Part shown: positions 1 to 7,511 of the stretch, piece by piece
Layout of the letters: every line of letters begins with the position of its first letter
Position numbering within the stretch: position 1 is the stretch's first letter
Source: Opitutaceae bacterium
GTDB taxonomy: Bacteria; Verrucomicrobiota; Verrucomicrobiia; Opitutales; Opitutaceae
Length of the DNA: 12,920 nt
NCBI GenBank assembly: GCA_020847775.1
Contig: JADLBI010000296.1
Coordinates: 1-12,920, forward strand
Direction: 5' to 3'
Notes under the pieces: generated by a model
Seen by the model: only the letters and a program-made list of their open reading frames with translations
The model's database searches: none
Told to the model about the DNA's origin: nothing
Translations under genes and position numbers: made by a program

Positions 1-415
1 AGCGCTCCGCTTTTACGCGTTTCCAATCATCGGGCGTTTTGACCGTGGCGTCGAGGAAGTGGGGGATGGTGTCGTGGCCGTCGATCGGCACCTCGGCCAA
101 CAAGCCATCGCAGTTACGCAGGATGCGGGTCTCGGCGTTGCGCGAGACTTCCTCCTCGGGGAAAGGGGGATGAATCCAGGGCGAGCTGATGACGCCGGTG
201 CGGTCGAAGTTGAGGAAAACATCGGCGTCGTCGTTGTTGGTGATGCCGTGGTCGCGGAACATCGGCCAGAGGCGGAAGTTGTCGTCCCAGTAGCCGAACT
301 CCATGTTGAAGCAGCGGTCCACGGTTTGGTGGTTCATTTGGCGGCGGAACCGTTCGCGATCACTCATGGTGCCGCGCCACTTGGGCAGGACGGGGGGGAT
401 GGGCTGGGTGGGCAT
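1..415 (-). CDS. UroD-superfamily methyltransferase, N-terminal part (cut by window start)
   Basis: About 138 N-terminal residues are present; the rest lies beyond base 1. The opening DRERFRRQMNHQTVDRCFNMEF (residues about 19-40) matches the usual start of uroporphyrinogen-decarboxylase-like methyltransferases (x-R-E-R-F ... PVDR). I chose the ATG at 415; an in-frame ATG at 367 (MSDRERF) is possible, but the KWRGTMSDRERF context looks like one domain start and the 367 ATG has no ribosome site. Family members move methyl groups to or from corrinoid proteins in the cytoplasm. The gene lies downstream of and in the same direction as the corrinoid protein gene, so the two probably form a transcript, with a 166-base gap. 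The metal-site half of the protein is outside the window, so its class cannot be judged. Confidence 0.8.
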   Translation of the reverse strand, partial: MPTQPIPPVLPKWRGTMSDRERFRRQMNHQTVDRCFNMEFGYWDDNFRLWPMFRDHGITNNDDADVFLNFDRTGVISSPWIHPPFPEEEVSRNAETRILRNCDGLLAEVPIDGHDTIPHFLDATVKTPDDWKRVKAER

Positions 416-581
416 GAAGCTCAGGCGGGGGCAGGGTTTTGGCGGAATGGGTTATGCCGCGCGGCGGCACCGGGCCGCGGGGATAGCCAGCATAATGGCG
501 GGCGCACTGGTGGTTCGCCCCTTGGAAGGATCGGAGATGGCGCGGTTTTTCATGCCCCACTCCGTTGTGTTGGATGACTCG
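416..581 (-). other. gap between corrinoid protein and UroD genes, with possible 33-codon ORF
   Basis: This 166-base gap separates two minus-strand genes that otherwise look co-transcribed. It holds a short open frame on the minus strand at 553-452 (33 residues, begins MKNRAISDPSKG, ends in Arg/Ala-rich CRRAA) with GGAG about six bases before its ATG. It also holds a GC-rich self-complementary stretch (GCCGCGCGGC on the minus strand). I recognise no family. It may be a small protein, a leader or simply untranslated spacer. Confidence 0.3.
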
Positions 582-1220
582 CTACGCGGCCGCGCTAACC
601 AGCCGCTTGGCCACATCCACCGCGGTGCCGGCATCGGCGGCGTAGCCGTCGGCGCCGATCTCATCTGCGAAGGCCTGGGTGATGGGTGCGCCACCAATCA
701 GAATCTTCACGTGGGGCATGTCGGATTTGCGCAGCAGATCCACCGTGGTCCGCATGGCGGGCATGGTGGTGGTGAGGAGCGCGGAGAGGCCGATGATGTT
801 GGCGTTGTGCTCGCGGGCGGCGGCGAGGTATTTCTCCGGCGAGACGTTGGTGCCGAGATCAACCACGTTGAAGCCGGCCCCCTTCCACATCGTGGCGATG
901 AGATTTTTGCCGATGTCGTGCAAGTCGCCCTGCACGGTGCCGATGATGCTCGTGTATTTCGGCTTGATGCCGGAGCTGATCAGAATCGGTTCAACGAGCT
1001 TGAGCGATTCCTTCATCGCGCGGGCGGCGATGAGCATCTCGGGCACGAAGATCTCGTTGTTTTTGAAACGCTCGCCGACCACGGCCATGCCGGGGATCAT
1101 CCCTTGCTCGACGATGGCCGAGGGATCGGTCTTCGCGTCGAGCAGAGCCTGCGTGATACGCACAGCGTCGTTCTTTTTGCCGTCAATAATGGCGGTGGAT
1201 AGTTCGTTTAGGAGGGGCAT
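582..1220 (-). CDS. corrinoid (cobalamin-binding) methyl-carrier protein, MtaC/MtbC/MtvC-like
   Basis: A 212-residue, full-length two-domain corrinoid protein. Residues about 1-85 form the helical B12-binding-2 (cap) domain, with MIPGMAVVGERF and FVPEMLIAARAM matching the family. Residues about 88-212 form the Rossmann-like B12-binding domain with the base-off signature D99-x-H101-x-x-G104 (GDLHDIGKN), in which His101 is expected to ligate cobalt, then G-L-S146-A-L and the I-G-G-A-P loop at 175-179. In known systems this protein cycles between Co(I) and methyl-Co(III), taking a methyl from a substrate methyltransferase and giving it to a second one. It is the only corrinoid protein in the window, so it is the presumed partner of all the UroD-like proteins here. 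It is divergent from the DUF1638-RACE pair. No Shine-Dalgarno box is visible. The substrate cannot be inferred from it. Confidence 0.96.
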   Translation of the reverse strand: MPLLNELSTAIIDGKKNDAVRITQALLDAKTDPSAIVEQGMIPGMAVVGERFKNNEIFVPEMLIAARAMKESLKLVEPILISSGIKPKYTSIIGTVQGDLHDIGKNLIATMWKGAGFNVVDLGTNVSPEKYLAAAREHNANIIGLSALLTTTMPAMRTTVDLLRKSDMPHVKILIGGAPITQAFADEIGADGYAADAGTAVDVAKRLVSAAA

Positions 1221-1405
1221 AGGCGGGGAGGTTCTGCCGGGTTTTTGCGCGGTGTTGCGGAGAAAGTAAATCCGAAGATGCCGGTTTGCCCGTTATGCAC
1301 ACAATAAGTCTCAAACCATACATGGAAGGCGCATGACAGGGCTGCTACGATAGCGCAACTATAGTGGTGCGGAAGGATGCGACGCCGCCACGTATGGTCC
1401 GCCCC
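1221..1405. promoter_or_regulatory. divergent intergenic region, corrinoid protein / DUF1638
   Basis: The 185 bases between two divergently read operons must hold at least two promoters. The middle (about 1290-1370) is more AT-rich than the surrounding genes. TATAGT at 1360-1365 is a possible -10 element for the plus strand, and ATGACA at 1333-1338 resembles a -35, but the 21-base spacing is too long for a standard pair. No cobalamin riboswitch core and no clear operator repeat was found. An in-frame ATG at 1364 could extend DUF1638, but the added residues do not look like protein. Confidence 0.45.
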
Positions 1406-2164
1406 ATGTCCCAAAATATTCAAACCGCCGTTGTTTCCTGTGCAGTGCTCGAGCCGGAAGTCCGCGCTTTCACCAAGGACTTGTCGCAGGTCGTTGATCT
1501 GGTGTTTCTGCCGACCGGGCTGCACGAGACGCCGGCCATTCTGCGGCGCGAGTTGCAGCAGGCGATCACACGCGCGGAGGCGATGCCCGGGGTCGAGGCG
1601 ATCGTGCTGGTTTATGGGTTGTGCGGTGGCGGGGTGGAGAGTTTGCGGCACCAGCGCTGCCCGCTGATCATCACGCGGGCGCATGATTGCGTGACGCTTT
1701 TCCTCGGCGACAAGGACAAGTATGCGGATTACCAGAAGGAGCACCCGGCCAACTACTGGTATAACCCCGGTTGGATTCGCGCCCATTCCTCGCCCGGGCC
1801 GGGCCGCGAGGCGCATTTGCGCCGCGAGTATGCGGAAAAGTATGACGAGGAGGAAATTGATTTTTTGATCGGGACCGACAAGGCCGCGCTGGCGCACTAC
1901 GACCGCGCGACCTACGTGGGCTTGGGTCTGGGCGAGGCGGAGAAGGAAGCCGACTACACCAAGGCCTGCGCCGCCTGCATGGGTTGGGGCTTCAACCGCA
2001 TCCCGGGCGATCCCGCTTTGCTCCGCGCCTTGCTGGCGGGCGATTGGGACGAACGCCGTTTTCTGATTGTGCCGCCGCGCCATGTCATCCGGTTGACCGG
2101 AGACGAGAGTATCATGCGCGCGGAACCCGAACGCTTGCTCCATGAACACCGAATTACGGATTGA
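1406..2164 (+). CDS. DUF1638 family protein of a corrinoid methyltransferase locus
   Basis: A 252-residue soluble protein with no signal peptide or membrane segment. Hallmarks are YGLCGGG (70-76), RAHDC (91-95), YWYNPGWI (117-124) and VGLGLG (171-176), which I recognise as DUF1638. Conserved-looking cysteines sit at 73 and 95, with a C-x-x-C at 188-191; a metal or cofactor site is possible but unproven. To my knowledge the family has no proven biochemical role but recurs beside corrinoid methyltransferase and activator genes. Here its 3' end overlaps the RACE start by 23 bases, so translation of the two is probably coupled and the products may act together in handling or reactivating the corrinoid protein. 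The ATG at 1406 was preferred over those at 1364 and 1394 because recognisable sequence begins at MSQNIQTAVVSC. Confidence 0.85.
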   Translation: MSQNIQTAVVSCAVLEPEVRAFTKDLSQVVDLVFLPTGLHETPAILRRELQQAITRAEAMPGVEAIVLVYGLCGGGVESLRHQRCPLIITRAHDCVTLFLGDKDKYADYQKEHPANYWYNPGWIRAHSSPGPGREAHLRREYAEKYDEEEIDFLIGTDKAALAHYDRATYVGLGLGEAEKEADYTKACAACMGWGFNRIPGDPALLRALLAGDWDERRFLIVPPRHVIRLTGDESIMRAEPERLLHEHRITD

Positions 2165-3767
2165 AACCACCGAGGAAAGCCAGGCCGTGGGCCTGACCGC
2201 CAAGGACTTCACCATGCCCTTGACCGAGGTGTTGGCCAGTCGCGGCTACCCGCTGAACAAGCGTTGCGGCGGCCGCGACTTGTGCGGCGGCTGCGAGGTC
2301 GGCTTGAAATGCGGCGAGCTCAAACAAACGCGGGACGGCGTATCCGTCCCCTGCGGAGATCGCCTGCGCGCTTGCCAGCTGCATCTGGTGGAAGGGCGGA
2401 ACACGACTGTCGTCATCCCCGCGCGCTCGCTGCTCAAGCACGAGCCGTCCGTGGTGGCGGAGTTCAAGGTTAACGTGCCTTGGGGCCGCAACCCGATCGA
2501 TCCGGCGGCGTGCTACGGCGCGGCGGTGGACATCGGCACGACGACCGTGGCCTTGGTGCTCGTGGAGATGGCAACCGGCAAGGTGCTGGCTGGGGCGTCG
2601 GATTTCAACGCCCAGATCCGCTACGGTGAGGACGTGCTGACGCGCATCCAGATGTGCCACATGGATCCCGCCGCGGTCGGCGAGCTGCAAAAAGCCATCG
2701 CGGTGGACACGATCCAACCGCTGATCGAGGAGGCCTGTGCCGCCGCCCGGCTGACTCCGGCCGATCTCGGCGTCATGACCGTGGCCGCCAACACGACGAT
2801 GATGCACCTGCTGGCCGGGGTGGACCCGTCGCCACTTGGTTTGTATCCATTCAAACCCGCGTTTCTGGAACATCGCGCCTACGCCCCGGCTGAGCTCAAT
2901 CTGAAATTTGGCGGCGAGGGCGCGAAAGTCCACCTGCTGCCCGGTCCGGCGGCTTATGTTGGCGCGGATCTGTCGGCCGGCGTGGTGGCAACCGGCATGC
3001 AGTATAGCGAGGGCCCGGTGATCATCGTGGATGTCGGCACCAATGGCGAAATCATCGCCAAGGTCGGCGACCGGCTGGTGGGCACCGCGACCGCGGCCGG
3101 TCCCGCGTTCGAAGGCGCGGGCCTGACCAGCGGCACGCGGGGCATCAAAGGCGCGATCGAGCGCATCACCATGAGCCGCGATCCTTACGCGGTGAACCTG
3201 CAGATCATCGGCGGCGAAACGCGGCCGGTGGGTATTTGCGGTTCCGCCTACGTGGATTTTCTCTGGGGGGGGCGGCGCAACGGCGCTTTGCAACGCAACG
3301 GCCGGTTTGCGGACGACTTTCTGCAGCAGCCCGGAGTGCGGTCGGAGAAAGATGAGTTCGGGCGGCGCCTGCGGCTGCACCCGAATGGCGTCTCCGGTCC
3401 GGTCTGGGTGTCCGAGGTGGATATTTCCCGGTTGCAACAGGCCAAGGCGGCGATTGCCGCGGGCATCGAGGTTTTGCTCGGATTGCTGGATACGAAACCG
3501 GCCGACGTGAAGACGCTCTACCTGTGCGGCGGCTTTGGGATGCACCTGTCACTGGATCATGCCGTGGGTTGCGGCCTGCTGCCGGGTTTCCGCCCCGACC
3601 AGATTCAAGTGATGGGCAACTCCTCGTTGGCCGGGGCTTTTCTCGTCCTCAACGACCGTAGCTTGTTGGCCGAGATGAAGGCGGTCTGCGCCAACATGGA
3701 ATCCATCGAGCTCAATCAGCAGCCCGGCTTTGAGGATATTTTCATCGACCACTTGTCTCTCAACTAA
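2142..3767 (+). CDS. corrinoid-protein reductive activator (RACE type: 2Fe-2S ferredoxin domain plus DUF4445 ASKHA domain)
   Basis: A 541-residue protein. Residues about 1-95 are a plant-type ferredoxin domain with C42-x5-C48-x2-C51 and a fourth ligand at C78 (RACQ); C57 and C71 are extra. From about 125 on is the DUF4445 actin-like ATPase fold: phosphate-1 D130-IGTTT, QIRYGEDVLTRI (158-169), NTTMMHLLAGVDP (217-229), phosphate-2 D297-VGTNGE, GIKGAIERI (334-342), GICGSAYVDF (364-373) and CGGFG (462-466). Family members use ATP to drive one-electron reduction of inactive Co(II) corrinoid protein back to Co(I). All key motifs are present, so it is probably functional, though slightly shorter than many bacterial relatives. 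The start overlaps DUF1638 by 23 bases and has no ribosome box, which suggests translational coupling. An eight-G run lies at 3265-3272. Confidence 0.95.
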   Translation: MNTELRIETTEESQAVGLTAKDFTMPLTEVLASRGYPLNKRCGGRDLCGGCEVGLKCGELKQTRDGVSVPCGDRLRACQLHLVEGRNTTVVIPARSLLKHEPSVVAEFKVNVPWGRNPIDPAACYGAAVDIGTTTVALVLVEMATGKVLAGASDFNAQIRYGEDVLTRIQMCHMDPAAVGELQKAIAVDTIQPLIEEACAAARLTPADLGVMTVAANTTMMHLLAGVDPSPLGLYPFKPAFLEHRAYAPAELNLKFGGEGAKVHLLPGPAAYVGADLSAGVVATGMQYSEGPVIIVDVGTNGEIIAKVGDRLVGTATAAGPAFEGAGLTSGTRGIKGAIERITMSRDPYAVNLQIIGGETRPVGICGSAYVDFLWGGRRNGALQRNGRFADDFLQQPGVRSEKDEFGRRLRLHPNGVSGPVWVSEVDISRLQQAKAAIAAGIEVLLGLLDTKPADVKTLYLCGGFGMHLSLDHAVGCGLLPGFRPDQIQVMGNSSLAGAFLVLNDRSLLAEMKAVCANMESIELNQQPGFEDIFIDHLSLN

Positions 3768-3798
3768 ACTCCTCTTTCACCCCATGAGCTCCGGCCCG

Positions 3799-4836
3799 TC
3801 AGCCCAATTTGCCCGGTTTGTGGTCGCGCGCGTAGGCCATCATCGCGCGAAGATTTTCGGGCGGCGTGAGCGGCGACATCTCGCAACCCGCGCTCACGAT
3901 ATGGGCGCTCCCGCAAATCTCGTGGCAGCGGCGGCAGGCCTCGTAAACTTGCTCGGGCGTGCCCTGCAGCAGGTCGGTGATGGTGGAGACGTTGCCTGCG
4001 ATCACCTTATCCGGACCGAGCCGCTCGCGCACGGTGCGGAGGTCGGCGGGAAAATCGATCTCATAGATGTCGATCGGCAACTCGCGCATCATCGGCGCCA
4101 GCGGATCGGTGCGGCCGCACATGTGCAGGCGGCGCAGCACGTGCGGGAACCTGTCCCGCAGTGTCGCCATCACGCGCATCTGCTCGGGCCAGAGGAACTC
4201 CTCGTAAATCTGGGGGCCGATGAGGCTCGCGGCGGCGTCGCTCATCGCAATGGTGTCCGCCCCGGCGGCGATTTGCGCGGGCGCGTAGGCCAACGCGACA
4301 TCGGCGGTGAAGCGCAACAGATCGCGCGCGAACTGCGGGTCGTCGCCGAAGTCGAGCATGATCGTGTTCACGCCGCGCAGCTCGGCGGCGAGGGCGAGCG
4401 GCCCCTCGATCCAGCCGACGATGGAAACATCGGGCCCGGCCTCGCGGCGCATGATCTCGATGGACTTCACGCGGTCGTGCATCCGACCGCCGCCCAACGG
4501 GTCGGGCAGCTTGAAGGTCTTGAACCGCAGCTTGTCCCGCAGGGAGGCGCGCTCCTCGTTGATCGCCGGTCCCTGATCAACGAACCAGTCCACGCTGCCC
4601 TCGCCGGCGATGTCGATCACCTCGCGGGCCGGATCGGAGCAGGTGAGCAGGCAATCCACCCCGAAGTCCTCGGCGAACTTCAGCTGCGCTTCCGCCATTT
4701 TGCGACCGTCCTTGGTGTAGTCGATGAACGGGATGCCCGCGTGCCGCGCGGAAAACATCATGCCCATGGGTTGAGCAGGCAGGTGGTCCACCATCTCGCC
4801 GCGGACAGCTCGGCGCACGCGTTCAATGGATGTCAT
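3799..4836 (-). CDS. UroD-superfamily methylcobamide methyltransferase with intact MtaA/CmuA-type zinc motif
   Basis: A 345-residue TIM-barrel protein of the MtaA/MtbA/CmuA branch. MTSIERVRRAVRGEMVDHLP opens the domain. The metal motif is complete: H238-x-C240 (LHMCGRTD) and C318 (SAGCEMSPLTPPENLRAM). These match the His-x-Cys...Cys zinc ligands of methylcobamide:CoM methyltransferases, where zinc activates a thiol acceptor. It therefore probably moves the methyl between corrinoid and an acceptor. It is the only protein here with the full classical set. Reading upstream to 4896 adds 20 residues (MAGWILRAC...) that do not resemble the family, so I place the start at 4836. It converges on RACE with only 31 bases between stops and no clear terminator, and it is divergent from 4908. 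Confidence 0.9.
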   Translation of the reverse strand: MTSIERVRRAVRGEMVDHLPAQPMGMMFSARHAGIPFIDYTKDGRKMAEAQLKFAEDFGVDCLLTCSDPAREVIDIAGEGSVDWFVDQGPAINEERASLRDKLRFKTFKLPDPLGGGRMHDRVKSIEIMRREAGPDVSIVGWIEGPLALAAELRGVNTIMLDFGDDPQFARDLLRFTADVALAYAPAQIAAGADTIAMSDAAASLIGPQIYEEFLWPEQMRVMATLRDRFPHVLRRLHMCGRTDPLAPMMRELPIDIYEIDFPADLRTVRERLGPDKVIAGNVSTITDLLQGTPEQVYEACRRCHEICGSAHIVSAGCEMSPLTPPENLRAMMAYARDHKPGKLG

Positions 4837-4907
4837 GGACGCCTTGCATGAACTAAAATAAAGCCAATGGCAAGCCCGTAAAATCCAACCCGCCAACCCA
4901 CGTCCCC
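4837..4907. promoter_or_regulatory. short divergent promoter region between two UroD-like genes
   Basis: Only 71 bases separate the divergent starts, so the promoters probably overlap. The stretch is AT-rich for this window and carries TAAAAT twice (4854-4859 and 4879-4884), each a possible -10 element. TTGCAT lies at 4844-4849 but is not correctly spaced from either. No ribosome box precedes the ATG at 4908. Confidence 0.4.
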
Positions 4908-6071
4908 ATGCTAACGATGACGCCCAAACAACGCCTCGTCGCCGCGCTCGACCGGCGGCCGACCGACCGACTGCCCGTGACCACGCATCACCTCATGCGT
5001 TACTACATGGACAAATATCTGCCGGGGAAAACCGACGACGATTTCTTCGAGCTATTCGGCATGGACCCCATTCACTGGGTCGTGGCGCATGTGCCCGCGC
5101 CCGATGAGAACACCTGGTTGGACCCCGACCATGCGCCGGGTTTTCTCGAGTGCCAACGGGTCACCTCCGACAACTGGCGTTTTACGAAGGAGACGCTCAA
5201 CGGCTACGAATATCCCACTGTGCGCCAGTCCATCGTGACGCCGCGCAAGACGCTCACGATGGTGCTCCAGAGCAACGAATACACCTCGTGGGTCACCGAG
5301 CGGCTCATCAAGGAAAAGTCCGACATCGACCTCATCGCCGACTACGCGCCGCAGCCGTTATGCGACGTGGCCGCCATCAACCGCGCGGCCGATGCCTACG
5401 GGGAGCGCGCGCTCATCCGCGGCCACATTTTCGGCTTTGATCTCTACGGACAGCCCGGGTGCTGGCAGGACGCCTGCTGCCTCTACGGCGTCGAGGAGAT
5501 GATCATGGCCACATACGACGATCCGGAGTGGGTGCACGCGTTTCTCGCCATCCTCTGTGCCCGCAAGGTGCGGTTCGCCGACTCCCTGCGCGGTGCCCGC
5601 TACGACGTGCTTGAGGATGGTGGCGGCGACGCGTCCTCCACCGTGATATCACCGCAGCTCTTCGACGAGTTTGTCGCGCCCTACGATCGCGAGGTCATCG
5701 CGCACGCCCGCGCGGCCGGCCAGCGCATCGCTTATCACACCTGCGGCGGCATGATGCCCAACCTCGAGCACCTCGTCACGCTAGGCTCGAACGCGCTGGA
5801 AACCTTCACCCCGCCCGCGATGGGTGGCGACATGCGACTGGCCGAGGCCAAGCGCCGCATCGGCGACCAAGTGTGCTTCATCGGCGGATTCGACCAGAAT
5901 CGCTTCTTCACCACCGCCACCCCGGCGGAGACGCGCGCCGAGGTGCGCCGGTGCTTCGAGGAGGCCGGCGGTGGCGGCGGCTTCATCCTCAGCCCGTCCG
6001 ACCATTTCTTCGAGGCCCAGCCCGAACTCCTGCACGCCTTCGCCGACGAGGCCCGGCGCTGCGCTTACTGA
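4908..6071 (+). CDS. UroD-superfamily methyltransferase with hybrid metal motif (HxC ... DH)
   Basis: A 387-residue cytoplasmic protein. The N-terminus MTPKQRLVAALDRRPTDRLPV is the usual UroD-like opening; an ATG nine bases later (4917) is an equally good start. YDVLEDGGGDASSTVISPQLFDEFVAPYDREV (232-263) is the conserved loop and helix before the active site. The H277-x-C279 pair (YHTCGGMM) is kept, but the third ligand position reads SPSD365-H366-FFEA rather than Gly-Cys. Its metal site is thus intermediate between the classical gene at 3799-4836 and the DTDGN genes downstream. Only 15 bases separate it from 6087, so both are probably one operon. The substrate or acceptor is unknown. A true UroD (haem synthesis) is unlikely, as the corrinoid locus context and the HTCGG motif fit a methyltransferase. 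Confidence 0.88.
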   Translation: MLTMTPKQRLVAALDRRPTDRLPVTTHHLMRYYMDKYLPGKTDDDFFELFGMDPIHWVVAHVPAPDENTWLDPDHAPGFLECQRVTSDNWRFTKETLNGYEYPTVRQSIVTPRKTLTMVLQSNEYTSWVTERLIKEKSDIDLIADYAPQPLCDVAAINRAADAYGERALIRGHIFGFDLYGQPGCWQDACCLYGVEEMIMATYDDPEWVHAFLAILCARKVRFADSLRGARYDVLEDGGGDASSTVISPQLFDEFVAPYDREVIAHARAAGQRIAYHTCGGMMPNLEHLVTLGSNALETFTPPAMGGDMRLAEAKRRIGDQVCFIGGFDQNRFFTTATPAETRAEVRRCFEEAGGGGGFILSPSDHFFEAQPELLHAFADEARRCAY

Positions 6072-6086
6072 GCTGAATCAATTTTC

Positions 6087-7217
6087 ATGATGACACCACG
6101 AGAACGTTTCCATGCTTGCATGAACTACCAGCCCGTTGACCGCGTGCCCAATCACGAGGTCGGCACCTGGGTGCAAACCAAACTCCGCTGGCGCGACGAA
6201 GGCCTGCTGGTTGAAGACCTGAACTGGGACTGGTTTGTGGGCGAGGAACGCTGGGACCTCGATCCGCGCGAATACGTTGACGTGCGCTTGGACATGATCC
6301 CGCCCTACGAGGAGAAAGTGCTCAGCCGCGAAGGCGACACGGAGATCATCCAGCACGCCAACGGCGTCATCTCCAAGGCGCTCGTCACCGGCGCGGCCGA
6401 GGGCATGCGCATGAGCATGGATGAATACCTGAGTTTCCCCGTCACCTCGCAGGCGGATTTTCAGGAGCTGAAGAAACGCTACCGCGCCGAGTCGCCCTCG
6501 CGCCAGCCCGCCTACTGGCGCGAGTTTCGCCTGCCCGGCTGGCAGAACCGACAGCACCCGTTGGTCCTCGGCCAGAACTGTCAGTTGCTCGGCTATTACT
6601 GGCGCGCCCGCGAATGGCTGGGCACGGAGAACGTCAGCTACGCGTGGTATGACGAACCGGCCCTGATGCACGACATGATGGAGTTCATCACCGATTTCAC
6701 CATCGAGACCACGCGGCCGTTCTTCGAGGCCGGCCTCAAGCCCGACTACATATTCATCAACGAGGATCTGAGCATGAAAAACGGCCCGCTGCTCAGCCCC
6801 GCGACCTATGTCGAGTTTATCCAGCCGCAGTTGAAACGCCTCATCGCTTTCTTCAAGTCGCAGGGCGTGCCGTGGGTCGTGATCGACACCGATGGCAACT
6901 GCGAGCTGATCATCCCGTATTTTATGGAGGTGGGTGTGGACGGCATCTGGCCGCTCGAGCGCACCGCCAATATGGACCCGCTCGATATCCGCAAAAAATT
7001 CGGCCGCGACCTGCGCCTGTGGGGCGGCGTGGACAAGCGCGAGCTGGCGAAGGACCCCGCCGCCATCGACGCGCACCTCAACGAACTGCGCCCGCTCGTC
7101 GAAGACGGCGGCTTCATCCCCACCTGCGACCACCTCGTGCCGCCCGATGTGTCGCTGGCCAATTTCGAGCACTATATCCAGCGCAAGCGCCAGCTCCTGC
7201 GCGGCGAAGGGTTCTGA
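6087..7217 (+). CDS. UroD-superfamily protein of the DTDGN subgroup
   Basis: A 376-residue protein that opens with MMTPRERFHACMNYQPVDRVPN, the family N-terminus. NEDLSMKNGPLLSPATYVEFIQP (225-247) is the conserved loop before the active site. Where classical relatives have His-x-Cys, it reads D267-T-D269-G-N-C272, and the C-terminal position is C347-D348-H349 (PTCDHLVPPDVS). Whether a metal is bound by Asp/Cys/His or lost cannot be told from sequence. It is annotated as a probable methyltransferase from its fold and neighbours. Its last 159 bases (7059-7217) have a diverged second copy at 8164-8322, the remains of a close paralogue. A weak GAGCCCGGCTC hairpin overlapping the stop, followed by a T-rich stretch to 7240, might end transcription. 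Confidence 0.87.
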   Translation: MMTPRERFHACMNYQPVDRVPNHEVGTWVQTKLRWRDEGLLVEDLNWDWFVGEERWDLDPREYVDVRLDMIPPYEEKVLSREGDTEIIQHANGVISKALVTGAAEGMRMSMDEYLSFPVTSQADFQELKKRYRAESPSRQPAYWREFRLPGWQNRQHPLVLGQNCQLLGYYWRAREWLGTENVSYAWYDEPALMHDMMEFITDFTIETTRPFFEAGLKPDYIFINEDLSMKNGPLLSPATYVEFIQPQLKRLIAFFKSQGVPWVVIDTDGNCELIIPYFMEVGVDGIWPLERTANMDPLDIRKKFGRDLRLWGGVDKRELAKDPAAIDAHLNELRPLVEDGGFIPTCDHLVPPDVSLANFEHYIQRKRQLLRGEGF

Positions 7218-7511
7218 GCCCGGCTCGCCCTTTTATTTCTCCGCCAGCCCGCATTTTCACCCTCAGAGGCTGATTGTGTCCACGTTGTCACTGCGTTCCA
7301 ACGCGGCTACGGTAGCCGCGTTTGAAGGCGTAGCCCGTTTCGAGCGCAGCGGCAGTCCGCCAAGCGTGTCTTGGGGTGTGAAACATTTCTCCACTTGGCT
7401 TGACGCGGATCAAGGCGGCCGCGCTGCGCCGTTGCCAGACTTGGCCCCGCTGATGCAGCCCCCGTCAGCCCTGCCACCCACTGCTCCCTTCAGCCCCAAC
7501 TACCCACTCCC
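7218..7511. other. 294-base non-coding stretch at left side of the inserted segment
   Basis: No convincing gene is seen here. It holds a perfect palindrome (7300-7322) and an imperfect direct repeat: GTAGCCGCGTTTGAAGGC at 7312-7329 is followed at once by GTAGCCCGTTTCGAGCGC at 7330-7347. Open frames running through it lack any recognisable protein character. It separates two halves of what was probably a continuous UroD-like operon and should carry the promoter of the PEP-CTERM gene, though no box is clear. Confidence 0.5.
7300..7322. repeat. 23-bp perfect palindrome, REP-like
   Basis: Arm AACGCGGCTAC at 7300-7310 is the exact reverse complement of 7312-7322, with a single G at the centre. 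Pairing resumes beyond a C/T mismatch (TTC at 7296-7298 with GAA at 7324-7326), giving a long imperfect hairpin. It is extragenic and GC-rich, which fits a dispersed REP-type element, but one copy in a window cannot prove that. It could also be a transcription terminator for 6087-7217. Confidence 0.6.

Noticed and set aside
1221..1405. Cobalamin riboswitch upstream of the corrinoid or DUF1638 genes
   Set aside because: I looked for the B12-box type core and a following expression-platform hairpin on both strands and saw neither.
1208..2215. 335-codon minus-strand frame opposite DUF1638
   Set aside because: No recognisable domain and it covers the divergent promoter region; DUF1638 on the plus strand explains the region.
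3240..3330. Frameshift in RACE at the G8 tract
   Set aside because: Family-like sequence continues in the same frame on both sides (GICGSAYVDF before, QRNGRFADDF after), so the frame is intact.
2154..3545. 463-codon open frame on the minus strand opposite the RACE gene
   Set aside because: Low-complexity His/Arg/Gly-rich translation with no motifs, while the plus strand shows every RACE motif; it is a GC-rich shadow frame.
3730..4851. 373-codon plus-strand frame opposite the 3799-4836 gene
   Set aside because: Composition is typical of an antisense shadow, and the minus strand has the full MtaA-type motif set.
6078..7172. 364-codon minus-strand frame opposite the 6087-7217 gene
   Set aside because: No motifs; the plus-strand UroD-like protein accounts for the coding pattern.
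7216..7240. Intrinsic terminator after the 6087-7217 gene
   Set aside because: The GAGCCCGGCTC stem can form only about 4 pairs with a 3-base loop and the T stretch is interrupted; too weak to list as its own feature.
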